Source: an uncultured Bacteroidales bacterium (GTDB lineage Bacteria; Bacteroidota; Bacteroidia; Bacteroidales; UBA932). Taken from it: a stretch of DNA of 44,406 bases. The translations under genes and the position numbers were made by a program. The DNA is taken from assembly GCA_944322585.1 (NCBI GenBank), contig CALUPB010000021.1:1-44406 (forward strand). Reading direction: 5' to 3'. Every line of letters begins with the position of its first letter. The stretch's first letter is position 1. This document shows, piece after piece, positions 1-8,416 of the stretch. Under the pieces are notes generated by a model. It saw only the letters and a list, made by a program, of their open reading frames with translations. It made no database searches and was not told the origin of the DNA.

Positions 1-77
1 TTCTCTGTCTTGTCTATATACAAGTAGCCTCCTTCCCGGAGCTTACCGAAATTCTGGATGCCTATCGGATACAGCAT
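1..77 (-). CDS. AAA-ATPase-like protein, N-terminal fragment (runs off window)
   Basis: On the minus strand an ATG at 77 opens a frame that stays open to the window edge. It begins MLYPIGIQNFGKLREG and continues through a YLYIDKT motif, 25 residues in all. That pattern (IG-I-x-x-F-x-x-LRE-x-x-Y-x-Y-x-DKT) is the very start of the Bacteroidetes AAA-ATPase_like (PF09820) proteins, which usually carry a C-terminal PD-(D/E)XK nuclease-like domain. The family is abundant and of uncertain function. Only the first 25 codons are present, so nothing can be said about the Walker motifs or whether the gene is intact. It is divergent from the XRE gene. Confidence 0.75.
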   Translation of the reverse strand, partial: MLYPIGIQNFGKLREGGYLYIDKTE

Positions 78-435
78 AACTGTAATAAGTTTGGTTAATG
101 TTCATCACTCGGGGATGACTCAAAAGGAGGGCTTTCAAGGCCTGCGAAGATAAGAAAACCGCAGTGTACTGTCGTACATGTGGATTTTCGCATCAAGCGT
201 AACGCAGGCGTACCCTTTTGAGTCGCCCCGATTCTTCGCGAAGATACGCATTTTCCATCAATTCCGGAACAGCCATGGAGTACGGAACCGCTCTTTCTTC
301 GGCATTCCGGCTCCGACATGGAATAAAAATACACGATTCGACCGTTTTGACAACTTTTGGTTCCCTTTGGCATATTTTTATTGCCCCTCTGGCACGACAT
401 TATATTATACTTTTGTCCTGTTCAATCGCATTGGT
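78..435. other. Intergenic region between divergent genes, with a long inverted repeat
   Basis: 358 bases without a credible gene separate the divergent AAA-ATPase-like and XRE genes. The left half is an imperfect hairpin (111-229, separate entry). The right half is AT-rich near the XRE start. A TACTTTTG at 408-415 matches the Bacteroides -7 consensus TAnnTTTG and would give a leader of about 15 bases, but I see no TTTG at the proper -33 distance. Reading frames that cross this region start far upstream, and their translations have no family resemblance. Confidence 0.6.
111..229. repeat. Long imperfect inverted repeat (about 119 bases)
   Basis: Nested complementary arms share nearly the same centre near base 171. 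GACTCAAAAGG at 117-127 pairs with 214-224. GGGG at 111-114 pairs with CCCC at 226-229. GCCTGCG at 140-146 pairs with 203-209. GAAAA at 154-158 pairs with 185-189. TGTAC at 165-169 pairs with 174-178 around a four-base loop. Such nesting suggests a folded RNA, a miniature inverted-repeat element, or a recombination site. No U-tract follows either arm, so it is not a simple terminator. Confidence 0.6.
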
Positions 436-855
436 ATGGACAACGCTTCGATAAAATCGAACATAGAGAAATTCAGAAAGGCATCGGGCATTTCCCAGTC
501 AGAGATGGCCGAAAGGCTCGGACTGTCCAGAACAGCATACAGAAACATCGAGAAAGGAAAGACAAGGCTTCTGAGCGACATTCTGAAAAGAATAGCAGAA
601 GAACTCGGGAAAACGACAGAGGAACTCATGCTCGGATATGAGCCGTCATCCGAAGGCAGCAGGAAACTCAATGACATCAGGGAAGAGTATCGGACCAGAC
701 AGACCGAACAGGAAAGGCATCACTCCAATGAAGTGGCATCGCTTCTGGCCCAAATCAAGTCTCTGAACGACTGTGTAGCAGCCTTGCAGGATGATGTCAG
801 AACCAAAAACGAGATCATCTCCATGTTAAAACTCAGAATCCCTCACGAGGAATAA
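436..855 (+). CDS. XRE-family HTH regulator with C-terminal coiled coil
   Basis: Protein of 139 residues starting MDNASIKSNIEKFRKASG. Residues 4-60 form a Cro/C1-type helix-turn-helix: the stretch ISQSEMAERLGLSRTAYRNI followed by an EKGKTRLL segment is typical of the XRE fold. Residues about 75-135 are rich in E, Q, R, K and L and look like a coiled coil, probably for dimerisation. The frame is open upstream to 178, but the extra residues resemble no family and the HTH sits naturally at the N-terminus from ATG 436, so I chose that start. It converges on the glycosyltransferase gene with two bases between stop codons. A DNA-binding role is well supported; the target is unknown, though its own divergent upstream region is the simplest candidate. 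Confidence 0.85.
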   Translation: MDNASIKSNIEKFRKASGISQSEMAERLGLSRTAYRNIEKGKTRLLSDILKRIAEELGKTTEELMLGYEPSSEGSRKLNDIREEYRTRQTEQERHHSNEVASLLAQIKSLNDCVAALQDDVRTKNEIISMLKLRIPHEE

Positions 856-857
856 CT

Positions 858-1736
858 TCACGCATTTTTCTCTTTTCTGCGGAGTTTATCCTTGAAAGGG
901 ACAAGGAAATTTCTCTCCCATTTTGCCCTGGACGAAGCCTCCACACCGGTCCCATACAGTTTTTCCGCAGCGGCGACAGCTACTTTAAGGCTCTCTATCC
1001 GGAATTTCCGGGTAGCGGAATGTATATATCCGGTAAAATTAGGATAGTAATAGTAGAGAGGAAGATTGATGATCGTAGTCCTGCGGACATTGAGAAGGAC
1101 TTCGCTCCACCATGGAAAGTCCTCATATATGATGCCCGGAATAAATCCGATGTGCCTTATCCTGTCGGTCCTGTACAGGCAGCGCCATGGTTGGCAATGC
1201 TTTACCGCCCACCTTTTCATCTCCCGGCCATCCGGATGGGAATATTCCGTCGCCCAGTCGAAAATGTCATCCACGGTACGCGATGCTATCCTGTCGGTGA
1301 GATATGTTCTGAATTTGATTCCGCGCGGCTCTGGCAGACCGAGAAAATGTCTTATGGTCAGAGCTGTCCGGAATTTCCTGTCATAAGTATACGCCACCAT
1401 ATCGGAGCCGTCGCGTCCGGCCATGTACAGACAGATCTCCATCGTCTGCGGATGCAGGAAATCATCACTGTCAAGGAAAAGCATGTATTCCCCTTCAGCC
1501 AGAGCGACAGCATCGTTCCTTGCCTCCGACACTCCGGCATTCCGCTTGTGGACGACCCTGAATCTGGCATCGCGCCGGGCATAGGCATCGAGTATCCCGG
1601 GAGAGGAATCCCGGCTCCCGTCATCCACGCATATAGCCTCCCAGTCCCGGAAAGTCTGGCCGATCAGACTGTCCAGACATCTCGGAAGCACTTTCCCGAC
1701 ATTATAGACCGGTATGATTACTGATATCTTAGGCAT
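858..1736 (-). CDS. Family 2 glycosyltransferase
   Basis: 292 residues. It begins MPKISVIIPVYNVG, the classic GT2 (GT-A fold) entry strand. DDGS at residues 38-41 binds the nucleotide sugar, and DSDD at 89-92 supplies the DxD-type metal-binding acidic residues. There is no signal peptide or membrane segment, so it should act on the cytoplasmic face of the membrane, transferring a sugar to a surface polysaccharide or lipid-linked acceptor. Donor and acceptor cannot be read from sequence. It follows another glycosyltransferase on the same strand after 132 bases, so the two may be cotranscribed. The neighbourhood (PAP2 phosphatase, M23 peptidase) suits cell-envelope glycan synthesis rather than glycan degradation. 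Confidence 0.88.
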   Translation of the reverse strand: MPKISVIIPVYNVGKVLPRCLDSLIGQTFRDWEAICVDDGSRDSSPGILDAYARRDARFRVVHKRNAGVSEARNDAVALAEGEYMLFLDSDDFLHPQTMEICLYMAGRDGSDMVAYTYDRKFRTALTIRHFLGLPEPRGIKFRTYLTDRIASRTVDDIFDWATEYSHPDGREMKRWAVKHCQPWRCLYRTDRIRHIGFIPGIIYEDFPWWSEVLLNVRRTTIINLPLYYYYPNFTGYIHSATRKFRIESLKVAVAAAEKLYGTGVEASSRAKWERNFLVPFKDKLRRKEKNA

Positions 1737-1868
1737 AATAAAGTTTTATCTGCAATTATACATATTCCAACGTAAAAACAGAAGTTCAGTCCCTTCCTCG
1801 TAATACTGAAAAGCCATAAAGGATACCGCATCCGACAATAAGAAAAATCCGCATGCCATACACCTGAA

Positions 1869-2753
1869 TCATACCATATTCCGGAACCGGTCCGGAATCC
1901 GTACCACAAGTTTCAGGTTGAACATCGCAGGCTTGTTCCATGCATATGGAGGCCGCACCATATTCTGGACCGTCCTCGCAAAACGGACGGCAGAATTCCA
2001 TGACCATGGATGCCGGGCCTTCGATATGACATCGATTGTCCTTATCCTTTTCCGGAAATGGCGGGACCATCCCTCCGCCACCCGTTCCCGGTCGGCGAAC
2101 TTGGCCTCTATCCTCGCCAGATCCACACAGCCGAAATGAAACAGATACAAATCCTTGACAATATGGAAATTATGTTTACGGGTCCGGTGAAAACCCGCCC
2201 CCCATGCCACAGGTTTGAGAAGGACTGTGGACTTGGAATATCTCGTGGACAGCAGGGCATATCCTCTCTTGGAAAGAAAAGTGTCCCCTTTCCCCGTCCT
2301 GTCCCCGTCAAGTGCCTCTTCGCATGAAATATTCTGCCCGACATCCACACCGAGTCCGGATACGGACACTCCGGATATCCTGATTGAAGAAAGGAACTCC
2401 ACAAGATCCTTACCCGATGCAGGATCCGCCACAAGGAACTCGTCAACATCGGTACCGATGACCATGTCATAACCGCAACCGAAAAGCCGGGCGGCTTCCG
2501 AAGAAAGAAAATCCGCCCTCAGACGGTCTCCCTTGGCGACATTCCCGGCCAACCTTTCCACACATCTGGCATTGACTCCTGAACAGAATGCGGGAATCTC
2601 CTGATCCAGACCGTCGAAATAGACATAAAGATTGGAATAGCCCAGTTTCGGGCCATAATACCCCACCCATCTTTCCAGAAAAAAATCGTCATTCCTCACC
2701 ATTGTGAGTGCCGCCACCTGTTTCCTCTCCATATATGAATATGACATTTTCAA
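1869..2753 (-). CDS. Glycosyltransferase family 2-like protein (Glyco_tranf_2_4 / GT92-like)
   Basis: 294 residues from ATG 2753. The N-terminal segment VAALTMVRNDDFFLERWVGY and the acidic motif DVDEF (residues 102-106) are the signatures of PF13704/GT92-like transferases, which use a D-x-D metal site. No signal peptide is seen, so the enzyme is cytosolic or peripheral. Internal ATGs at 2747 and 2732 are alternatives. A TACCTTTG (minus strand, 2758-2765) matches the -7 consensus and would put transcription start close to 2751, which favours the later start MERKQVAAL. It probably works with the following GT2 gene in surface glycan assembly; the linkage made is unknown. Confidence 0.8.
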   Translation of the reverse strand: MKMSYSYMERKQVAALTMVRNDDFFLERWVGYYGPKLGYSNLYVYFDGLDQEIPAFCSGVNARCVERLAGNVAKGDRLRADFLSSEAARLFGCGYDMVIGTDVDEFLVADPASGKDLVEFLSSIRISGVSVSGLGVDVGQNISCEEALDGDRTGKGDTFLSKRGYALLSTRYSKSTVLLKPVAWGAGFHRTRKHNFHIVKDLYLFHFGCVDLARIEAKFADRERVAEGWSRHFRKRIRTIDVISKARHPWSWNSAVRFARTVQNMVRPPYAWNKPAMFNLKLVVRIPDRFRNMV

Positions 2754-2940
2754 CGTTCAAAGGTAATAAAAATGTTCCGGATTTTTCCTAACTTTGGCCG
2801 GCCGCCTGGCTGTTGCTTTCCGTGAGGAAGGGAATGGACAGCGGACGAGGCCTGGAGCGGCGGACACATCAGACCGCAACAGGACATTTGTTAATGGAAA
2901 TATTTAAAGAAGCCGACAGCTTCAAAGTCACTTCCAAACC

Positions 2941-3570
2941 ATGATACTGGACAGACTGACAGAAATAGACCAGCAGATAACACTGGCAATAAACAGCCTG
3001 CACTCTCCCGTAACGGATCAGATATGGCTGTTCTTCTCCCATACTCAGGTGTGGTTCCCGATGTATGCCATAGTACTCGGATGCCTGTTCTGGAGAATCG
3101 GGTGGAAACGGGCCCTCGTGGCCACGGCGACCCTTGTACTTATGGTAGTATGCTGCGACCAGACAGCCAACCTGTTCAAGGACGGCGTGCAGAGGCTGCG
3201 TCCCTGCAACACGCAGTATATGATAGACAACGGACTGTACATGCTCCAGCAGGGAGGGCTGTACGGATTCTTTTCCGGCCACGCGGCCAACTCGTTCGGC
3301 TTCGCATGCTGTTCATATGTACTTTTCAGGATGGACAGGAGACTCAGATACCGCGGATATGCAGCCTGGATATTCTCATGGGCGGCATTGGTGAGCATAA
3401 GCCGGGTATTCGTGAGCATGCACTATTTCGGGGATATCCTTTGCGGAGCGGTTGCAGGAAGCATTATCGGTCTGGCTCTGGCTTTTGCTGCAAGATATGT
3501 CTGCCTCAGATGGATTACGACCGGCAGTGAACCTGAATCTTCCCGACACGCCGAAAGCCGACTTGAATGA
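2941..3570 (+). CDS. PAP2-family membrane phosphatase
   Basis: 209 residues with several hydrophobic segments. The three parts of the type 2 phosphatidic acid phosphatase signature are present: K80 to R87-P88 (KDGVQRLRP), S112-G113-H114 within FFSGHAANS, and SR at 154-155 with H161 and D165 (SRVFVSMHYFGD). The two His residues and the Arg residues form the phosphate-transfer site, which lies on the periplasmic side in this family. Usual substrates are undecaprenyl pyrophosphate or lipid phosphates such as those of lipid A; which one applies is not decidable here. It is transcribed towards the M23 gene, with seven bases between stop codons. Confidence 0.9.
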   Translation: MILDRLTEIDQQITLAINSLHSPVTDQIWLFFSHTQVWFPMYAIVLGCLFWRIGWKRALVATATLVLMVVCCDQTANLFKDGVQRLRPCNTQYMIDNGLYMLQQGGLYGFFSGHAANSFGFACCSYVLFRMDRRLRYRGYAAWIFSWAALVSISRVFVSMHYFGDILCGAVAGSIIGLALAFAARYVCLRWITTGSEPESSRHAESRLE

Positions 3571-3577
3571 AAGACAG

Positions 3578-4951
3578 TCAATGATGAAAAACATTGCCGA
3601 GAGAGTCGGCAAGAGCCCTGAATGCAGGCATGTTCTCTTCCCTGAGAGGTTCTGCAGGAGGTGATTCCATCTTAAGCGGATTGATCGGAGAACCGTTCTT
3701 CCACACCCTGAAATCCAGATGAGGTCCCGTACTCCGGCCGGTGGACCCCACATAACCGATCACGTCTCCCTGATGGACCATCACTCCGGCCCTGATGCCG
3801 GATGCGAACCGGGACAGATGCAGATACGCGGTGGTATAGACGGAATTATGCCTTATCCTGACCGTATTTCCTCCGGCTCCCTCGTTCTTCGCACTGATCA
3901 CCTTGCCATCCCCTATCGACATCACCGGAGTACCTGCCGGAGCGGCATAGTCGACACCGGTATGCGGCTGCACCCGCCTTGTTATAGGATGCCTGCGGGC
4001 ATATGAGAACCCGGAACTGATACGGGAATACTGCAGCGGGGCCTTCAGGAACTCCTTGCGCATGCTCTCGCCCTTGGCATTCCAGTAGATATTGCCTCCA
4101 TCGCCCTGGTCGAACATTATTGCGGGAAATTCCTCTCCCGCATGGATAAAGACCGCATATCTGACCGTATCCACGGCCACTACCCTGCCGTCACAGGACT
4201 TCTCGTCATACAACACCCTGAAACTGTCATCCTTCTGCAGGGCAAAGAAATCCACTGTCCACGCATATATGTCGGACAGCTGGAGTATGAGCAGCGGAGA
4301 CACGCCCGCTTCGAGCATATCCTCCCACAGGGACGACTTTATCGTCACCTCCGCATACTTGCGCTCTACAGTCACAGGTTTCTCCGAAAGCCAAGCTCCG
4401 TAAGGCTTCCTGCAGTGGAAAACGACATCCGTCATGGCATCCCTTTCGTACACGATATATTCCGGTACCATATCCTTCGGGATATTATCCAGCCGTCTTC
4501 CGGCAGGAGCGGCAGTTTCCGACACCTCTCCTGATGCCGGGCTGTCTGAAAGCACCGGATCCGTATCATCAACGGAGGCATTCCGTCCGGAAGCAGGCCG
4601 TTCCACCGCGTAATACGCTTCGAACACGTTGCCCGAACGGAGCTTGCGTACATCGAAGACGGAATCGCAGGACATAGACAGTTCATACGCCTCCCGGGCT
4701 TCAAGGCCGAGCCTCATCAGCAGGTTCGAAAAGAATTCGTTGCGGCGTACCTTGCCTTCATATACGGCAAGAGTATCCGGATCGAAGCCGAACCTGTGCG
4801 GCACAACAGTCTCCGCTGTCTCCGCACCACAAGTATCCTGCACATCCGACCGATGCCCGGAGCTGCAGGAACTGCACCCCGTCAACCACCCTGCAAGCAC
4901 AAAAATCAGGAGAGCCGCAAGCCCTCCTGACATGAATTCATCAATTTTCAT
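3578..4951 (-). CDS. M23 (LytM-type) metallopeptidase lipoprotein
   Basis: 457 residues from ATG 4951 (4960 is also possible). The N-terminus MKIDEFMSGGLAALLIFVLA ends in a lipobox, LTGC, with Cys about 26. The N-terminal half matches the regulatory region seen in Bacteroidetes M23 proteins. The C-terminal LytM domain (about 300-430) has H330 and D334 (HTGVDYAAPAG), H378 and H411. In the usual HxH motif the second His is Asp here (GPHLDF), a variant I believe is frequent in Bacteroidetes; zinc binding may still work. The expected role is periplasmic peptidoglycan endopeptidase or a regulator of amidases. A TAAATTTG (minus strand, 5002-5009) with CTTG 20 bases upstream is a plausible promoter. 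It rules out starts above 5000 and separates the gene from operon 1. Confidence 0.85.
   Translation of the reverse strand: MKIDEFMSGGLAALLIFVLAGWLTGCSSCSSGHRSDVQDTCGAETAETVVPHRFGFDPDTLAVYEGKVRRNEFFSNLLMRLGLEAREAYELSMSCDSVFDVRKLRSGNVFEAYYAVERPASGRNASVDDTDPVLSDSPASGEVSETAAPAGRRLDNIPKDMVPEYIVYERDAMTDVVFHCRKPYGAWLSEKPVTVERKYAEVTIKSSLWEDMLEAGVSPLLILQLSDIYAWTVDFFALQKDDSFRVLYDEKSCDGRVVAVDTVRYAVFIHAGEEFPAIMFDQGDGGNIYWNAKGESMRKEFLKAPLQYSRISSGFSYARRHPITRRVQPHTGVDYAAPAGTPVMSIGDGKVISAKNEGAGGNTVRIRHNSVYTTAYLHLSRFASGIRAGVMVHQGDVIGYVGSTGRSTGPHLDFRVWKNGSPINPLKMESPPAEPLREENMPAFRALADSLGNVFHH
4901..4931 (-). repeat. 31-base copy of the operon 2 terminator, inside the M23 signal-peptide codons
   Basis: These 31 bases are identical to 26832-26862. 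On the minus strand they form a 10-pair stem with one mismatch (4906-4915 with 4921-4930) and a five-base loop, followed by five T (4905-4901). The sequence also encodes S-G-G-L-A-A-L-L-I-F of the M23 lipoprotein signal peptide. It lies about 115 bases downstream of the GH2 stop codon, so it may terminate transcription from operon 1 or attenuate the M23 gene. Confidence 0.7.
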
Positions 4952-5001
4952 AAACGCCATATTATCCGACCGACTATTCACTATCCAGACAGGAAACATG
5001 G

Positions 5002-5033
5002 CAAATTTACGAAACTGTTCCGAGCGATACAAG
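5002..5033 (-). promoter_or_regulatory. Putative promoter of the M23 gene
   Basis: On the minus strand CTTG (5033-5030) and TAAATTTG (5009-5002) are separated by 20 bases. This agrees with the Bacteroides -33 TTTG / -7 TAnnTTTG consensus with one mismatch in the -33 box. Transcription would start near 4995, giving a leader of about 45 bases to ATG 4951. No experimental support is visible. Confidence 0.45.
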
Positions 5034-5044
5034 AACACCGGCCG

Positions 5045-8000
5045 TCAAAATGATACTTCATATTCGAGTTCCGGCTCCTCGCCTCCGGTATCTTCCGCCT
5101 TGAAACCGATTCTGACGGAACGTTTCTCGCCAGGGAGCAGGGATATATAGTTATCCTCATAGAATACAGGCAGTATCTGTTCTCCGCTGTCTTTCCTGAC
5201 AACGTTGAGACGAATCATCAGTGCAGGCGTGTCCCCTCTGTTCTCCACAACTGCCACGCAGTCATATTCACCGTCATCCGCTGTACAGCGGAAATCCACA
5301 GCCAGATCGGGCGCAGGCAATTCAAGCAGTTTCCTGAAATTGTAATATTCCTTCCCTCTGGTATAGAAATTATCGGCGACCGTCTCCCCGTCTTCTGAGA
5401 GTGTCAGTTTGATGAAATAGACCTCGGTAAGTTCAAGACTGTCCAACGGCAGGGTAAAGAGCGGTACAGTCGTATCTTCCGCGCAGTCAAGTCCTGTCGA
5501 TTTTTCGTAGACTGTCCTGCCATACATGTCCGCCACTGCCGCATATGCGGTCAGTCCTGTCCGGTCCTTGGCATTGTTGTTGACGACCTCTACCTGTCCC
5601 GTGGACGGATTGTATTGGATTCGGATAGGGGCAGACCCTTTCTTGGCCCCGAAATAGGCAGCCGTAGGCTCGAAGTAATAGTCATAAGTCTGCCATACCA
5701 TAGACGGCCAGCATGAATGGCTCATCCATATCAGCAATCCCTTGCGGTTCCAGCTTCTCGACTCGTACATGGCCCTGTAGCCGTCATAATTTACCCATTG
5801 GGCCCTCTTAGTGAACTGTTTCAGATCCGCCGGTTTACCGAAAGCCTTTTCTATGAATGAATTGAAGGTTTCACAAGCCTGTGCGCTCTCCAAAGTATAG
5901 TCATGTATGCCCCATACATTGTTTTGCGGCCACCGGTTTTCCTTGTCAAGCATTCTCGACATGCTCTCATACGTCATGACATTCGGCATACCGCGTTCAC
6001 TGTGGAGGGTCGTACGCCCGGGCCGGAGTTCGAAATATGCATCCGGTCCCAAAGCCCTGTACGGTCCGTATCCGCTGACTGTAATATCAGCCGAATGCGG
6101 AATATAGTGGATATCAGGGTGGTATTCGGCTACAATATCTTCAAGAGCTTCGTTCACACGCACCGGCGGCATCCCTTCATTCCTTCCGCAATACAATGCT
6201 ATGCTCGGGTGGTTCCTGATACGCAGCACATAATCGGCGGCATTGTCAATGAACATGTCCTCATAATAAGGATCCGGCCCGTCATACGGATTGGCAAGCC
6301 AGAAATCCTGCCATACCATCACGCCATGCCGGTCGCAGGCCTCGTAGAACTCCTCGTCACCTGTCTGTCCGACCCAGTTGCGGATAAGAGTGAATCCCAT
6401 ATCTGCATGATAGGCGACAGCGATGTCGTACTCCCTTGCCCTGTAATTATAGTTTACCTCCGGAAAGCCCCAGTTCCCGCCATTGCCTATCAGACGCCGG
6501 CCGTTTACATAAATGTCAAGCGACCCGTCCGCATCATCATAGGTCATCTCACGGATCCCCAGTTTGAAACTGTCGGCATCGGATACGGTGCCATCCGTCT
6601 CGAATGACATTTCGGCATCATACAGATACTGGGCTCCATATCCGGCAGGCCACCAGAGTTCCGGATCGTCCACACGTACAGGACACAGCTGCACGCTTTT
6701 TGTCTCGTTTGCCTGAAGACTGACAGGTTCGGAAAGAAGCTCCTCATTGCCGAGACTGAATTTCACGGTTCCCGAAACCGGAACATCGGAATAATTCTTC
6801 AGCATGACGGAAGGATAGAGGTCTGCATATTCCGTGGAAGGCAAAGGGAGGTCACATCTCACATAGGAATTTCCGATACAGACACCGGCCTGATGGGACG
6901 ATATATAGACGTCGTTCCAGATACCCGTATTCCTGCCCCGTACAGTCGGTATCCAGTCCCATCCGAGAGAAGCATGGAAAGTAGGATTGTCCGCACCCAG
7001 TACACCTCCGTTATTGTCTGTCGACAGTCTTGTCTTTTCCTTGACAGCTCCCGGATGCGCATTCCTGCGGACAAGCACTGCTATGGAATTGTCTTTCCCT
7101 GGGACAAGCATTTCCGTAACATCGAACTGTCCCCTTCTGAAAGCGCCTTCGATGTTGCCTGCCATTCTGCCGTTCACCCAAATGTCTGCCTTCCAGTTGA
7201 TACCGTCGAAATTCAGAAGCAGCGTCTTCCCGCTGAATGAATCCGGCACGAAAAATTCGTCACGGTACCAGAAATCTGACAGGAAAAACGATTCCGATAT
7301 CTGGAGCTGGTCATCATCATATCTTATATCCGGAATGGCTCCGGCATTATAATACGAGGTGGCGACCGTTCCAGGGACGGTTGCGACGACCCATCCGCCG
7401 TCATCATATCCGCAGGATGACAGTTCCTTTCCTGTTGCAGATACCATGGACGCCCTCTGGAGTTTCCAGTTTCCTCCCTGCAGACGTATTACTCCGTCTG
7501 AAATTGCAGGTCGGGAAGCAGGCAGCGCCATGACACCGCCTTTGCCGTAGACTTCGAATTCACTCAACATGCAGGGTTTCCCGCCGGCTGATCTGTCAAT
7601 CATGACCCGGACATAACGCCCGTGCCCATCTACGTCCGTTTCAGGATTGTCCTGTATATCGCATAGCCGCTCCCACTTTTCAGCGTCATCCGAGACTTCG
7701 ACACGGCCAGACGGGACCTCTCCTATCCAATGAAGGACAATTCTGTCGAATGACGACACAGCGCCCAGATCCACATATACCCATTCCTTGCCGGCCGTGG
7801 ACGGCATCCAGCAACTGACGAAATGTTCGGAAGGAAGTACGGATATTTCCTGCCCGTCCTTATAGAAACGCATCAGTTTCAGATTAAGGACGCCTCCTCT
7901 GTCAGGAAGGTCAGCGGTAAATACCTTGCCGTCTTCATTCCTGACGCCCACTGTTCCGCCGTCATATTCGAGGACAACCTTGTCGCAGTCAATGACGGTA

Positions 8001-8383
8001 TTCCTGAATTCAGCCCTGACAAAAGCGCCCTTTTCCGACTTTACCGGCAGACTTCTCTTGTCATTTCCGTCAAACAGCACATCTCTCAACTGTTTGGAAA
8101 CGCAACCGTCTGACGTGATGACTTCCAGAAGTACCGGTCTGTCAGCCGATACCACGCCGTCCGTGACCAGTTGGGCCGTCAGACTGTAATCATAGCTCGA
8201 TGAATGCATGGCGACCCGTCCGGCTGCCAGATTACGGTATCCGCTGTCTGCCGCAACTATGGCCGGCCCCGCGTAGTCATCCGGACATCCCGGGTAGACT
8301 CCTATCCCTCTGGTATATTCCGCTCCGGAAGAACATGACGCCGCAACCGCCAGAGCAGAGAGGTACAAAAAACAGAATTTCAT
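5045..8383 (-). CDS. GH2 family glycoside hydrolase with discoidin-like domain
   Basis: 1112 residues, last gene of operon 1. The N-terminus is a lipoprotein signal with lipobox AASC (Cys 17). Residues about 190-280 resemble an F5/8 type C (discoidin) carbohydrate-binding domain. GH2 proper starts near 300 with the jelly-roll sugar-binding domain (GGNWKLQRA and VPGTVATSYYNAG), then the Ig-like domain and the TIM barrel. The acid/base is most likely E736 in YCGRNEG; the nucleophile is E796 in HSERGMPN, comparable to the SEFGMQS motif of beta-mannosidases. This layout is closest to beta-mannosidase or exo-beta-glucosaminidase-like GH2 subgroups; the sugar removed is uncertain. Residues 20-190 include a further beta-rich segment I do not recognise. 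An exo-acting enzyme finishing oligosaccharides made by the other enzymes fits the context. Confidence 0.88.
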   Translation of the reverse strand: MKFCFLYLSALAVAASCSSGAEYTRGIGVYPGCPDDYAGPAIVAADSGYRNLAAGRVAMHSSSYDYSLTAQLVTDGVVSADRPVLLEVITSDGCVSKQLRDVLFDGNDKRSLPVKSEKGAFVRAEFRNTVIDCDKVVLEYDGGTVGVRNEDGKVFTADLPDRGGVLNLKLMRFYKDGQEISVLPSEHFVSCWMPSTAGKEWVYVDLGAVSSFDRIVLHWIGEVPSGRVEVSDDAEKWERLCDIQDNPETDVDGHGRYVRVMIDRSAGGKPCMLSEFEVYGKGGVMALPASRPAISDGVIRLQGGNWKLQRASMVSATGKELSSCGYDDGGWVVATVPGTVATSYYNAGAIPDIRYDDDQLQISESFFLSDFWYRDEFFVPDSFSGKTLLLNFDGINWKADIWVNGRMAGNIEGAFRRGQFDVTEMLVPGKDNSIAVLVRRNAHPGAVKEKTRLSTDNNGGVLGADNPTFHASLGWDWIPTVRGRNTGIWNDVYISSHQAGVCIGNSYVRCDLPLPSTEYADLYPSVMLKNYSDVPVSGTVKFSLGNEELLSEPVSLQANETKSVQLCPVRVDDPELWWPAGYGAQYLYDAEMSFETDGTVSDADSFKLGIREMTYDDADGSLDIYVNGRRLIGNGGNWGFPEVNYNYRAREYDIAVAYHADMGFTLIRNWVGQTGDEEFYEACDRHGVMVWQDFWLANPYDGPDPYYEDMFIDNAADYVLRIRNHPSIALYCGRNEGMPPVRVNEALEDIVAEYHPDIHYIPHSADITVSGYGPYRALGPDAYFELRPGRTTLHSERGMPNVMTYESMSRMLDKENRWPQNNVWGIHDYTLESAQACETFNSFIEKAFGKPADLKQFTKRAQWVNYDGYRAMYESRSWNRKGLLIWMSHSCWPSMVWQTYDYYFEPTAAYFGAKKGSAPIRIQYNPSTGQVEVVNNNAKDRTGLTAYAAVADMYGRTVYEKSTGLDCAEDTTVPLFTLPLDSLELTEVYFIKLTLSEDGETVADNFYTRGKEYYNFRKLLELPAPDLAVDFRCTADDGEYDCVAVVENRGDTPALMIRLNVVRKDSGEQILPVFYEDNYISLLPGEKRSVRIGFKAEDTGGEEPELEYEVSF

Positions 8384-8416
8384 AATCTATAATATTTCAA
8401 TGGAACAATAGCTCAG

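Noticed and set aside
111-229. Integron attC site
   Set aside because: Size and folding are compatible, but the expected GTTRRRY core and its partner are not at the ends, and no integrase or cassette array is present.
178-435. N-terminal extension of the XRE protein
   Set aside because: The extra 86 residues resemble no family, overlap the inverted repeat, and would put the HTH in an unusual internal position.
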